Origin: Xenopus tropicalis
Taxonomy: Eukaryota > Chordata > Amphibia > Anura > Pipidae
DNA: 64,000 nt
Assembly (NCBI RefSeq): GCF_000004195.4
Contig: NC_030678.2
Span: 91,170,404-91,234,403 of the forward strand
Direction: 5' to 3'
The notes below the pieces were generated by a model that worked only from the letters and a program-made list of their open reading frames with translations, did no database searches and had not been told where the DNA came from. Shown here one piece after another: positions 12,214 through 23,380 of this stretch (position 1 is its first letter; each line of letters starts with the position of its first letter). The position numbers and the translations under genes were made by a program.

Positions 12214-12809
12214 GTTGTAAATCTGTTATTGGGTAAAGGGGCTGGTTAACAAAGGCTGGGGGCATATGCCACCTGGATTGCTCAAATGCTTAGTTACAAG
12301 CAAGAAAATATAGATTGACAAAGTGAAAAAAATGAAATTAAATCCTAGTGATGGACTACAACTTACAACATTCTTCATCATAGGTCAAAGTGAAAAATTT
12401 ACCTGCCACTGGTATTTCCCAAGTCAGTCGTACCAGCACTTCACCAACAGGTCACTGGAAAAGAAAGGGTAAACTCAGACTATAAGTACATGGCCTAATT
12501 ACCTTTGCTCCAGGGGGTTGCTCGTTTCTTTCCCTGGTGCCTCCAAATGCTACCGGCAGGGATCACTATGGAGGGGGACCTGTGAGTGGGTCATGTTACT
12601 TGCCTGTGTCTTAGTTACTTTTATGGGCAATAACACTGGTGGTTCAGTGTGGTTTCCCTGCTATGCTGCTGTGTGTGGGGGGACATTTCAGATGCTGGCA
12701 AAATGGCACTAATCCATTACCCGAAAGCACGGCCTCGTGAGCAAAGTACTTTTTACTTATTCCTTTTCTTTATACGGCATTCTGACTTTGCTGTTGTTTA
12801 GATTCCAGC

Positions 12810-13450
12810 TATGGACCAGTCGACTCTAGGAAGGGATCACTGCCCGGGGATTCTGGCTAAGCTCAAGCAAATTTTTATTTGTATAATTTGTTGTAGTGGG
12901 GAGCAAGCTAACAAATACTTTTTTCTTGTGACCTCTCTGCTGAAGCCCAGAATATTGACCCCCAGCATTCTAAAAGGCAAACTACTGCTGACCCTCAGTT
13001 GGATGCCTTACTTTCACAGGCAGTAGTTCAAGATGCAGAAAGCCTCATCAGCTGTGGCCCCCAGGAGATCTAAAAGGGCCAGGGAGGTGTTATATGACTT
13101 GTCAGAAGTCTCTGAGATGGAATTATATGATCTGATTGATAATTAGTCTAATATTTCTGAAGAGGGTGGAACCTTTTTAGAAGAGAAATATGGCCTAGAC
13201 TCAGCAGCAGTGGATACTTTCATTAAAAAGTGAGAGGTGTTAAATCTAAAGGAAGAATTGCTTAAAAGTACTTTGCCCAACAACTTGTTTCACTCGTTTC
13301 ATTTCCAGTCCATGACTTCATTAAGGAGATCAATTCAGAATAAAAGAAGATAGAGAAGAGAGTAGTTATACAGGGGAAATTCTCCAAGAAATATCTGGTG
13401 GAGGAGGCTAACACCAAATTGTGGGCTAATCCTCAGGGGGTGGGCACAGC
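12810..13450 (+). pseudogene. decayed retroelement-like reading frames (DIRS-gag-like, tentative)
   Basis: Frames broken by stops and shifts encode fragments such as MDQSTLGRDHCPGILAKLKQ, then PRRSKRAREVLYDLSEVSE, FIKK and EVLNLKEELLKS. The layout resembles a short acidic/basic gag-type protein of frog DIRS-like elements as I remember them. No reverse transcriptase or recombinase follows, because a DNA transposon begins at 13487. A protein search would decide; the DIRS label is a guess. Confidence 0.3.
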
Positions 13451-13486
13451 TGTGGTACATTTTATTTGCGACATGTACTTACAATT

Positions 13487-14983
13487 ATGTTGGGTTGAAA
13501 AACCACACAAATGTTCTTTGACTTCAGCTTATTCTTCCGCTTTTTATGTTGGGTTGAAAACTCCAACCTACTGTTCTTCGACTTCAGCTTATTCTTCCGC
13601 TTTTTCTTATTATTATTCTTAGCGCCCCCCATTTTCTAAACGCTACTCCTCCTACAGTTTTAGGGGTACAACACCCACACTTACAGATTTGAAGCTACAC
13701 CCCCCCAAACTTGAAGGTTACGCAAGGTTAGAAAAAGTGGGCGGGGCCACCAAAAGACAATCACATTTCTTTCACTGCTTTCAGTGGGGAAATTTTAACT
13801 GCTGCCATTCTCACATGTTTAATGTCAGGGTCCCCAAAGTTTGTCACTGGGTGACTATGTTCCAAGTTTAGAAAAGTGGATGAGGCCAACAACAGCCAAT
13901 CAGATTTCACCTATTTACTTTATATATATATATACATATATAGACTTCATATCTTTAAATTTAAACTGCTGCTATTCTTTAAATATTAATACGAAGGTCC
14001 CCAAACTTTGCAGAGCTAGTCAGCAGGTAACTGTTGTTCAGAGTTAGGAAAAGTGGGTGGAGCTATCAACAGCCATTCAGATTTAACTATTGATTTTCAA
14101 TGGAGGGTCACTAGGGGACTGCATTTTTAGGTTTTTGTGGGTGGAGCCACCAACAGCCAATCATACTTCACCTATTGATTTTTTTGGTTTAAATTTAAAA
14201 TGCTGCCTTTCTCACACTATTTATGTCAGGGTTCCCAAACTTGCACAGTCAGTCACTAGCTGACTACGTATTCAGGGTTGGAACAAGTGGGCAGAGCCAC
14301 CAACAGACAATCCTTTTCCACCCATTAAATTTCATTGGTTTATATTTGAATTGATGCCATTATTTAAGTATTAATTCCAGGGTTATTAAACTTTCCAAAG
14401 TTAGAAAAATGTGGATAGAGCTACCAACAGCCAATCACAATTCACCTATTTACTTTCAATGGTGAAGTGTAAAATGCTGTCAGTCTCACAATTTTTATGC
14501 CTGAGTCCCAAAACTTTGCAAAGTTGGTCACTGGGGGACTCAAGTTCAAAAATAGGAAAAGTGGGTTGGGCCACTAACAGCCAATCAGATTTCATCTATT
14601 TAATTTTATTGGTTTAAATTTAAAATGCTGTCATTCTCACACTATTTATGCCAGGGTGTCCACTGTTTGTCACTGGGTGACTCAAGGTTAGAAAAAGTGG
14701 GCACACCCACCAACCACCAATCACAATTTACCTATTGACTTTTAATAGTTTACATTTAAACTGCTGCCGTTCTTTAACTATTAATCCTAGGGTCCCTAAA
14801 CTTTGCAGAGTTAGTCACTGGGTAACTGCAGTTCCAGGTTAGAAAAATTGGGCGGAGCTACCTACTGCCAATCAGATGACTTTCAGTGGGGAAATTTAAG
14901 TTGCTGCCATTCAAACACTATTAAAACCAGGGTCCCCAAACTTTTTTTATATAACTGTGGTCAAAGGTTTTTCAACCCAATAT
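13487..14983. mobile_element. TIR element with internal tandem units
   Basis: The left end ATGTTGGGTTGAAAAACC is mirrored by GGTTTTTCAACCCAATAT at the right with one mismatch. The first about 57 bp are duplicated in tandem (13487 and 13544), both ending in CAGCTTATTCTTCCGC. The interior consists of about nine diverged units carrying GTGGGYGGAGCCACCAACAG-type words followed by CCAATCAGATTTCACCTATT, then CTGCYRTTCT and GGGTCCCCAAACTT. Unit starts are 89-175 bp apart, mostly 124-152. There is no transposase. Superfamily not assigned. Confidence 0.75.
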
Positions 14984-15221
14984 GAAGTTTGTTCTCAAAA
15001 TTCCCTTTCTAGTTTTAGTTTAACACTAAGTTAGTTTAGTTTTCTATCCAGTGACCTGTAGGGTAGGGAATACCCATGCTGGAAAATGCTGCCATGAAAG
15101 ATGACAAATAAAAATTACAGTAAGTAGTAAATCTTTAATGATTGGGGTTGTGGCTGCAGACACTGCAAAACTGAGCAGGTGTATAAAGGAGCATATTTTA
15201 CAAGTATTATTTAGCTTCTCC

Positions 15222-15535
15222 TTAAAGTGATACTGACACTTAAAAAACTCTTCAAAATATTGATGTATATAAAAAGGTCATGTTACCTATTGGTCATGTT
15301 GATCGTTTTTTACTGATAGGGCTGCTTTTGTATGTGCTTGAAGTTCCTGAACCTGACTGTTCTGCCAACCTGACTGTCCCTTTTTTAGCCTGTCAGTTAT
15401 AGCTTCTAATGTTAACGAACTACTGCTGCACAAATATGGCAGCCCCCTCACAAAGGAACATGAACCTTTAACAGGTAATTTAAAAGCAAATACTTTTAAG
15501 GCAAAATTATAAATGATATCTCTTTAAAGGGTATC
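15222..15535. mobile_element. TTAAAGTGATACTGACAC MITE, copy 1
   Basis: It begins CTTAAAGTGATACTGACACT and contains AGGTCATGTTACCTATTGGT and GGCAGCCCCCTCACAAAGG. The same words occur in reverse orientation at 46465-46705. The right limit, near ATATCTCTTTAAAGGG, is approximate. Confidence 0.65.
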
Positions 15536-17330
15536 ACATATGAGACCTTTTTACATTTTTACGTGGCACTTAACATCAGCATCAGGCTATAATTGAGTTC
15601 TTGTGATTGAATTTGTTGCTTGAGTTTGTTGAGTTTGTTGCTCTCTCAACAAAACCAGACCTGCAAGAAATAGAAAGAGACAGTAGGTAGGCTTGCCATC
15701 TGTTCTTTATTATGAGTACAACATTACAGAATAAAAATAGGCAATGAGAGGTGTGAAGAACTATGTTACATTTTTCAGACTAATGTATTTACAGGTGTAA
15801 CAACAGGGGGCTGACCGAGCCCTTAAAGGGGCCTGGGACTATAGAGGTTGCAGCGTGACCCTTAAGCAATATTTTAATATATGGATGGAGTCCCTCTTTG
15901 CCAAGTTAAGGGATCTTAAAAGATTTTTTTTTTAAGTTAAGGGATCTTTAAAAGTGTAGCCACCCAGATATTACATTAGACTTAAAAGATAGTTGTAAAT
16001 CATCTCTATAAATAGCTTTAATAATATTTCTGTGTCCAAAACAAATAGATCTGCAATAAATAAAGGAGGTGTGGAAAAATATATTACTTTTAACTGTATA
16101 TACATTTATAGATAAAAAAGAATGATTATTTATTAGTTGATTTTTCCTGTTCCCTACTGCTGCCTCCTCTAATGCTTTGCCTTTAGCATATTATAAAGCA
16201 GACACAGACAGCTCCTGAATAATTGATGGGGTTATTGACTGCTCCTAAAGAAGACTTGTGCAAAAAGAGCTTGTGCAGTGATTGTAAGAGCTGGCTCTAT
16301 TATTAGCTGCTAATGGACAATGATATTCAATAAACAATGGCATTTTAAAAGCTCCAACTCTTTCTTAGCTTGCTGCTAATCATGGAGAAGATATATGATA
16401 CAAGTTTTCTCTCAGGAAAGGAATGACTTATTCTAGTACAATTAAAAAGGGGTATTCTTAAAAAAGGAACAGTTATGTAATATAAAATGCACGCATAATG
16501 AATGGTGAGCAGTTGCTCATAAGTAGTGACTGTAAGTAATGTGAAGGGTTTAATCACCATATATATATATTAAAGCACTGCATAATTTGATGGCACTATA
16601 TAAATAAATGATGATGATGATGATATATATATATATATATGTTTTTCCTGCTGCAATTTTCCCTGGGAGAATTTATGTTTAAAATACTTCTGGGTAATTT
16701 ACATTGACCGTAATGGGGATTGCCCAAAAGCTGCCCCCAGTCAGTGATGGCAGTTTAGTTATTGCAAGAATGGTGGTCCATCTGCAGCGTCCAATGAAAA
16801 TTATTGGTTGTAGCAACATGCAGACAAACATATTCAATAGGGAAGACACTTCAGTTTGTCAGGTTTGGTCACATTTTTTCCAAGGGTAAGAGTAGGAGGT
16901 AAAATGCCCAGAAATATCTTACCTGCCTTTACTCTGCCTTTTTTGGACTTTACAGAAATCAGAAAAGTTTCAGAAATGTAAAATAATTACTTATTTCTGT
17001 ATTCTTAGTGGTTAACAAATGAATTGATAAAAACAATTCTATATTATCCAGGTTAGCAGATTGATATTTGTAAGATCAAGCAAACTAGTGTTATTTCATA
17101 TTGAGATTTACGTGCAGTCTCAACTTATTTGCATGGAGTGTGATTATAGGCTGTGCCTATGTTTGTAAGCTATAAGTTATGGAGGGTTCCTCAAAGAGTG
17201 TGTGTCTAGATACACAGGCCCTTAGTGTACACATCAACAAACCGCGTTGTCTAGATAAAATTTAGCAAGCACTGCTGTATAATGTGAAGTGATAAGCTCA
17301 CCCAGTAAATTATGTGGTCCGGGTGTATAA
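15536..17330. other. non-coding, microsatellites only
   Basis: AT-rich sequence with short AT runs near 16559-16571 and 16625-16640, and a GAT repeat near 16607-16623. GCACTATATAAATAAATGATG at about 16593 resembles the 3' tail of the SINE-like repeat at 50790-51216. No gene was recognised. Confidence 0.5.
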
Positions 17331-17459
17331 ACCCTGTACCCTCCACCTCCAACACACGACTTCAAAACAGTCCTGGCAAAATTATTGGGAAATACACTCT
17401 CAAAGACAAATGGTGGTCCAGGTGCAGCGCCCTGAACCCGTAGCCTGAGGTATTAAACA

Positions 17460-17914
17460 TTGGGCACCTACCGCTGTGGAGCTGCACAGTGTGTAACTTG
17501 TGGAAGTATACAAGTATCTCAGAGCGTGATCAGTAGTAGTACAGGAAGAATTTTTGGTGTTAGGCAATTTATAAACTGTAATTTGCGTTTTGTAGTTTAT
17601 GTATTAACATGTCTAAAGTGTGAAGTGCAATATGTGGGCTGTACAACAAGAAAATTAAAATGTAGAATGCAAGAGCATATCAATCAGATTGTCTCCGAGT
17701 GTACAACTACACCGGTATAAAGGCATTTTAAAGAATGCAATAGTGGAGATGTGGCATGTTTAAAAATACAGGGAGTTGAGAGGTTATTTCCCTCTAACAG
17801 GAGAGGTGACATAACGTCTAGGCTCCTTTATAGGGAAGCATATTGGATATTTCATTTAGATACTCGGCAGCCAAAAGGTTTGAATTTAAAATTTGATGTA
17901 ATGTGCTGTGTTTA
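17460..17914 (+). pseudogene. Penelope-like retroelement, GIY-YIG endonuclease remnant
   Basis: An open frame from 17460 has paired cysteines (YRCGAAQCVTCGS), then FVVYVLTCLKCEVQYVGCTT and KCRMQEHINQ. This is the VVYxxxC-x(2)-C-xxQYVG-T pattern of the GIY-YIG nuclease at the C-terminus of Penelope-like elements. A TAA at 17718-17720 interrupts it. The same frame then continues for 63 codons (HFKEC, GVERLFPSNRRGD, LLYREAYWIFHLDT, PKGLN) to a natural TAA at 17912-17914. That second part matches the conserved tail of the family. The reverse transcriptase is absent, so this is a 5'-truncated dead copy. Confidence 0.8.
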
Positions 17915-18255
17915 ACCAAAAGGTGGTGCTGCTGGGCTCAGTTTGGCTACATTCCCTGAGGTTTTATGGATAACGTTAATTGTATATATTTCGCAACATT
18001 GTATTTATTGATTATACTTGTATATATTTTGTTTAAAATGTAGCAATGGATGCATTCCAGTTTGAAATTGTTGTATCTAACTTTACAACTTTTATCTATA
18101 CACTGACATTAGCAATACTAATTGTAGATTTTAGTACCACAATAGCCTTGGATATCATGCTTGTTCAAGAACTCATCCAAGCCCCTCTTAAAGGCATTAA
18201 CAGAATCTGCCATCACAACATCACTAGGAAGCAGTGCCGGGCCAAGCCAGCCAGG

Positions 18256-19454
18256 CAGGGCCGCTATCAGAAATCACGGGGCCCCTCACAACAAAATTTT
18301 CAGGGCCCTCCTCCTCCTCCCACGCCCTGCCCCCTAATGGCCCCTCCCCCAGTGACCCCTCCCATCAGTACAAAGGACACACAAACATTGGTAGCCAGTG
18401 CCCCTAAAACATTGGTAGCCAGGGCCCCCTAATACATTGGTGCCCAGCAACAGTGTCCCCTAATACATTGGTGCCAAGAGCAGTGCCCCCCTAGTACATT
18501 GGTGCACAGCAGCAGTGCCCCCCTAGTACATTGGTGCCAAGAGCAGTGTCCCCCTAGTACATTGGTGCCAAGAGCAGTGTCCCCCTAGTACAGTGGTGCC
18601 CAGCAGCAGTGCCCCCCTAGTACATTGGTGCCCAGCAGCAGTGCCCCCCTAGTACATTGGTGCCAAGAGCAGTGCCCCCCTAGTACATTGGTGCCAAGAG
18701 CAGTGTCCCCCTAGTACATTGGTGCCCAGCAGCAGTGCCCCCCTAGTACATTGGTGCCCAGCAGCAGTGCCCCCCTAGTACATTGGTGCCAAGAGCAGTG
18801 CCCCCCTAGTACATTGGTGCCAAGAGCAGTGTCCCCCTAGTACATTGGTGCCCAGCAGCAGTGCCCCCCTAGTACATTGGTGCCCAGCAGCAGTGCCCCC
18901 CTAGTACATTGGTGCCAAGAGCAGTGCCCCCTAGTACATTGGTGCCCAGCAGCAGTGCCCCCCTAGTACATTGGTGCCAAGAGCAGTGCCCTCCTAGTAC
19001 ATTGGTGCCCAGCAGCAGTGCCCCCCTAGTACATTGGTGCCAAGAGCAGTGCCCCCCTAGTACATTGGTGCCCAGCAGCAGTGCCCCCATAAGTCAGTGT
19101 GCCCCGCGGCCCCCCCTAATACATCGGTGCCCAGCAGCAATTTTACTTCTGCTCTTCGGCGGCTTCTCCAGTGGCTTCAGCAGCATCTTCGTATCCATCA
19201 CGCGCGACGCCTCTGCACTTCTGCCTACACGCGAATGCACACAGGCCCTTTTATAAGGTTGCGCCCCGTGCGTACTGACGTCACCCGTACACACGGGGCG
19301 CAACCATCTAGCTGACCAATCACAGGGCCCGGATTTTATTAAAGGGGGCCCGAGCTACTAAGAAAACTGTAGCACCGCCGGGCCCCCTTTAAAAGTAAAA
19401 ATTGCCCGGGCCCGGGACAGCTGTACCCGCTGTGCCCCCCTGATGGCGGCCCTG
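18256..19454. mobile_element. inner hAT-type element carrying a minisatellite
   Basis: The left TIR CAGGGCCGCTATCA pairs with the right TGATGGCGGCCCTG, with one mismatch. The exact 8-bp target duplication is CAGCCAGG (18248-18255 and 19455-19462). The interior holds a 21-monomer minisatellite and, to its right, a GC-rich palindrome GGTTGCGCCCCGTG...CACGGGGCGCAACC (about 19258-19305). There is no transposase. Open frames here read through the repeats and are not genes. Confidence 0.9.
18440..19090. repeat. 31/32-bp minisatellite with higher-order structure
   Basis: Twenty-one monomers alternate between type A (GTGCCCAGCAGCAGTGCCCC) and type B (GTGCCAAGAGCAGTGYCCCC), each ending CTAGTACATTG. 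The order reads A B A B B A A B B A A B B A A B A B A B A, so the centre repeats a four-monomer unit of about 126 bp. Confidence 0.9.
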
Positions 19455-19975
19455 CAGCCAGGCACCCTAGGGAACCAGGTTGCTTGGCCCGGCCACCACC
19501 AACACCCCCCCCCCCTCGTGTGCACCGTCGCATACACGCACAGGCGGCGGGGTTACCAGGACTGCTGCACAGTGGGGGGAAAGGGTCCAGAACCGGTGGT
19601 AGGTGACAGAATAGGTACCTGTCTGGCGCCCCCCCCCCACTATTGCGCCTAGGCAGGAGCCTCTTCTGCCTACCCCTAGTTCCGGCCCTGCTAGGAAGGG
19701 CATTCCACAACCTCACTGCCCTCACCGGAAAAAACAGCTACACTGCTTCAAATGAACGTTCAGTTTCTCTAATATAAAGGGATGGCCTCTGGCGCGCTGA
19801 TACTTTTTATGGGAAAAAAGAAAATCCCCTATCTGCCTATAAATTTACTTCAAAAGTCTGTGTCTACCAGTGGGAGTTCATTTTTGAAATCACAAAAAAA
19901 ACCAGTGGTTATGATCTCTTTGGTGCCAAGTTTTGGGGCTCATAAACCAGTAATCAGGTTTCATGTTAAAGGAAC

Positions 19976-20389
19976 AGTAACACCAAAAAATGAAAGTGTT
20001 TTAAAGTAATTGAAATAAAATGTACTGTTGCCCTGCAATGGTAAAACTGGTGTGTTTGCTTCAGGAACACTACTATAGTTTATATAAATAAGCTGCTGTG
20101 TAGCCATGGGGGCAGCCATTCAAGCTGGAAAAAAGGAGAAAAGGCACAGGTTACATAGCAAATAACAGATAAGACACCATTGTATTCTACAGGGTTTATC
20201 TGTTAGCTGCTATATAACCTGTGCCTTTTCTTCTTTTGAATGGCTGCCCCCATAGCTACACACCAGGGTTTATATAAACTCTAGTAATGTTTCTGAAGTA
20301 AACACACAATTTTTACTAGTGCAGGGCAGCAGTACATTATAGTTTATTTCTTTAAAATATATACATTTTTTGTGTTACTGTTCCTTTAA
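19976..20389. mobile_element. TTAAAGGAACAGTAACACC palindromic MITE, copy 2
   Basis: Same ends and same arms as 11788-12213, including GGGGCAGCCATTCAAGCTGG and GAATGGCTGCCCCC. The loop around AATACAATRG is changed to GACACCATTG. Confidence 0.85.
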
Positions 20390-20938
20390 GTTTAAACTTA
20401 TCTTTTATGTGTTGGAAATTATATATTCATTTTTGTTAAAGCTGCATTATGGAATCATGTATTATTTCCCATCAATAATTCAGTTGGACATATAATACTT
20501 CTTTTATCACCAGCACTTTGTGAACTGTATTCTGTTATTAGAAACAATGTAGGGGAAACAATTTTAAAATAAACAATAGCATCAAACAGGATAGGCATCT
20601 GAAAATACTTTAATATTGTTACTCTTGCTGCTGTGTGCTTTGTGCCATCCAATTTTAAACTTACAGTTATTAATTAATACATTGCATCCTTATTAATTAA
20701 TGGTGGACAAGTAATTGGTTTTGGATTGCATCCTGCCTGTTAGATGGGTTTGCAATTATGTGATTCTGGGTGCACTCAGATTGCATCATGTCAAAAAACC
20801 AGACTGACAAGAGACCCCCATTGACATAAATGGGGGTGTGACTTGCAGCGCAATTCAATGAATCTCATAAAATTTGTAGCTTGCAAACTCATACTTACAG
20901 AGCCAGGCTCACAGAGAGGATCTATTTCCCACAGAAAA

Positions 20939-21160
20939 GACCAGCTCACCAGAGGCCACCCCTTTAGAATAAAGGAACAGTTCTTTCATTTGTAGGTGGT
21001 TCTTCATGTTGAAGGAAGTTATGTTGTGATGGCAGATTCTATTAATGCCTTTAAAAATGGCTTGGATAAATTATTGAACATGCATAAAAATATTAAAGGC
21101 CATTGTTACAGTTAGTAATAGGTCTTATAGGAATAGATCTAGGTATAACTATGTAACTAA
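20939..21160 (+). repeat. dispersed repeat, relative of the split copy at 18.1-19.8 kb
   Basis: It contains CACCAGAGGCCACCCCTTTA, GATGGCAGATTCTATTAATG and CTTGGATAAATTATTGAACA. It lies in the same orientation as 32715-32960 and opposite to 18100-19800 and 45896-46470. Confidence 0.6.
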
Positions 21161-22921
21161 TTATATAACTTTGTATTGCTCTTTTTTATTACAGAAGTAT
21201 AGTTATGTTAGAATAGGTCTCCTTATTAATTTGTATAAGGGGAGCTATGTTACAATAATGTCAAGGGGCCAAATTACCCATAGCAACCAATCATCAATTC
21301 ATTTTTCTTCCTATTTTGCTATTCTCTCCATAGCATGAAGCTTTATTGTGCAAATATGCATATTCCATTACTTACAAGAATTTAAATTAAGAAAGATTTA
21401 ACAAGGTTTTTTTACACTGTTATAGACCAGGCTGCAGACAGTTAGTCAGTGTTTAACTGTGGTTAAGAATAAATTATTGATAACAGATATAGTACTGACG
21501 GATGTTTATATTTTGTTGCAGAAAAAGGGAGGATTGGGGGGGTGAAAGAAATACAGCAAAGGAAATATACAACAAGTCTGACAGAATTTAGCTCTTGTAT
21601 CTGGGTGTATTGGGTGCAATGTCTGTTTCATCAGGGCACCATTCTGTATGAATATGACAGTATTATTCTGTCCCTCTATAAAGTTAAAGGATAAAGCTGT
21701 AGTTTCAATAGAGTAATCCTTGAGCTCACAGTGACCAATAATGAAGAATACATAGCTATTTCTCTGGTGTTTTGAGGATTATTGATGGTGTGCACAAAAC
21801 ATACCAATGATTCACACTCTGCATAGCAGGATACTTAGTAGGTTTTGTTAGTTCCTTATTGTGATTTCATTAATAAAAGAGATGTAAGTTGTTCATCCTT
21901 TGTATGGAGAGTGAGATATAACACCTATTTAATCATGTTAAACTAGCTTTTAGGGAACTGGAACTGACAAACATAAACCATGAAGGCAATTTTTGTAAGG
22001 TGGCAGTGAGTTTATACAAATAAAGAGCAGCACAGTTTCATGTTGTCTACAACAAATCTGAAGCCCTTTATATTCTGATGTTGTACTGTATGATCCCAAT
22101 GATCCACAGAAATAATAATAATGTGTATACTTTACCTTAATGCCCCTACTCAAAATTCTCATGTGCAACTTCTTTTCACTCTTCTCCCACCTTTACCACT
22201 GCTTACCCTTCTAATGTACTGTTTCTTGCATTTTTCCTTTTATTGTCTCTTTCACTCTCACACTTGCCAATACCACTACCATTTCTTCAAAATCTTCTAC
22301 CATTTCATTACTCTATGTTTGCTTTATTCACATTCCTTCAGTTTTCTTTATTGCTTTATATATTACAAAGCAACTCCCTTTTAACCACCCCTCTGTTGCC
22401 CTTTCATTTTTCTTCTAAGAACTGATATATTGACAATGTGTGAATTCTTTGCAAGAGTTTATATATACAATGCAATTAGATATACCCAAAAACATATTAC
22501 ACTATAATTGTGTGCAAAAGGGCAATTATTTATGACCTTTTTTATGTTCATCCATCTCTGTTTATGCCTGAAGGGCCAATCAAATTCAATGACAGAACCA
22601 CGTGTTGACATCAATGTATTTCTTACGGATAGCGTGCAGAGCATTCTGCTGCTGTACAGATTCTTGCAGGGCTCACACACTGCAGGTGAATATGTCAACA
22701 TAGATTACGATGCCTTTCCTAAAAGATATTTATGAAAACCGAATCGCTCAAAAATCACTGACACTAATCTGGAACATTATTCCTAACATGTTAAAACACC
22801 AATGCTGCCTGGCAGTTTTGTAACCTGCCCAATTGGCATCATCATTGTAGCCCTTCCTCCAAAACTTAGATTTTTTCAGAAACATATACTGAAACTGTAG
22901 GCTAAGTAATAGGGGTCTTAA
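21161..22921. other. non-coding, nothing firmly recognised
   Basis: AT-rich sequence with a pyrimidine-rich stretch at about 22150-22420. A 75-codon open frame at 22508-22735 matches no family I know. Confidence 0.45.
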
Positions 22922-22922
22922 T

Positions 22923-23380
22923 TAAAGGGGACCTGTCACCCACACATAAAAAAACTGTATAAAGTCCTTTGTAAATTAAACATGAAACCCCCCCAATTTT
23001 TTTTTTTTTGTCATCCATACTTGTAATAAATGTATTTTAAAATCTAATCTGTCAGTCATATAATGCTTGCCCTGCCTCTATGCCTGAGGCAGAGAGGAGG
23101 AGCAGGCAATATATGATTAACAGATTTTTCATTACACTTACTTTAACTTTCCATTTAGCACTTCTTAGGTGTTGCATAGATGGTGAATACACAAGATTTT
23201 GGGGATACAAAACTTTCCTCAATAAAAGCGTCCACAAAATGGCTTCTACCTGTGATTGTAAATTCCAAGACTGAAGGAAAATTTAAATCATTTATATAGT
23301 GTAAGTAAAGTTTATTTTGCTGGACTAACATGATAAAAAAGGATTTGGAATTATTTCTTAGGGTAACAGGTCCCCTTTAA
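22923..23380. mobile_element. TTAAAGGGGACCTGTCACCC palindromic MITE
   Basis: TAAAGGGGACCTGTCACCC at the left is mirrored by GGGTAACAGGTCCCCTTTAA at the right. TTAA is present at both ends. The arms diverge inward. No coding capacity. Confidence 0.75.

Larger units (their letters stand above)
18232..19690. mobile_element. outer hAT-type element
   Basis: The left terminus CAGTGCCGGGCC is matched at the right by GGTTCCGGCCCTG-like GTTCCGGCCCTG. It is bounded by an exact 8-bp duplication CTAGGAAG (18224-18231 and 19691-19698), the hallmark of hAT insertion. It is itself interrupted by a second hAT element at 18256-19454, leaving only about 24 bp plus about 236 bp of its own sequence. No transposase. 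Confidence 0.85.
18100..19800 (-). repeat. older dispersed repeat split by a hAT insertion
   Basis: CATCCAAGCCCCTCTTAAAG and AGAATCTGCCATCACAACAT on the left resume at 19699 with GGCATTCCACAACCTCACTG and CAAATGAACGTTC on the right. Reverse-strand relatives at 20939-21160 and 32715-32960 run uninterrupted (CCAGAGGCCACCCCTTT, GGCAGATTCTRTTAATGCCT). 45896-46470 is a further relative in this orientation. The element class is not settled; it looks like a SINE or non-LTR 3' end. Confidence 0.6.

Noticed and set aside
18440..19090. CRISPR-like regular repeats
   Set aside because: Monomers are directly adjacent with no unique spacers, in a vertebrate genome.
18869..19256. Repetitive proteins (GALLLGTNVLGG and PSSSAPLVHWCQE repeats)
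   Set aside because: Pure read-through of the 31/32-bp minisatellite on both strands; frames break wherever the monomer length changes.
22508..22735. 75-codon frame with exon-like composition
   Set aside because: No clean acceptor/donor pair and no recognised homologue; the opposite strand is equally open.
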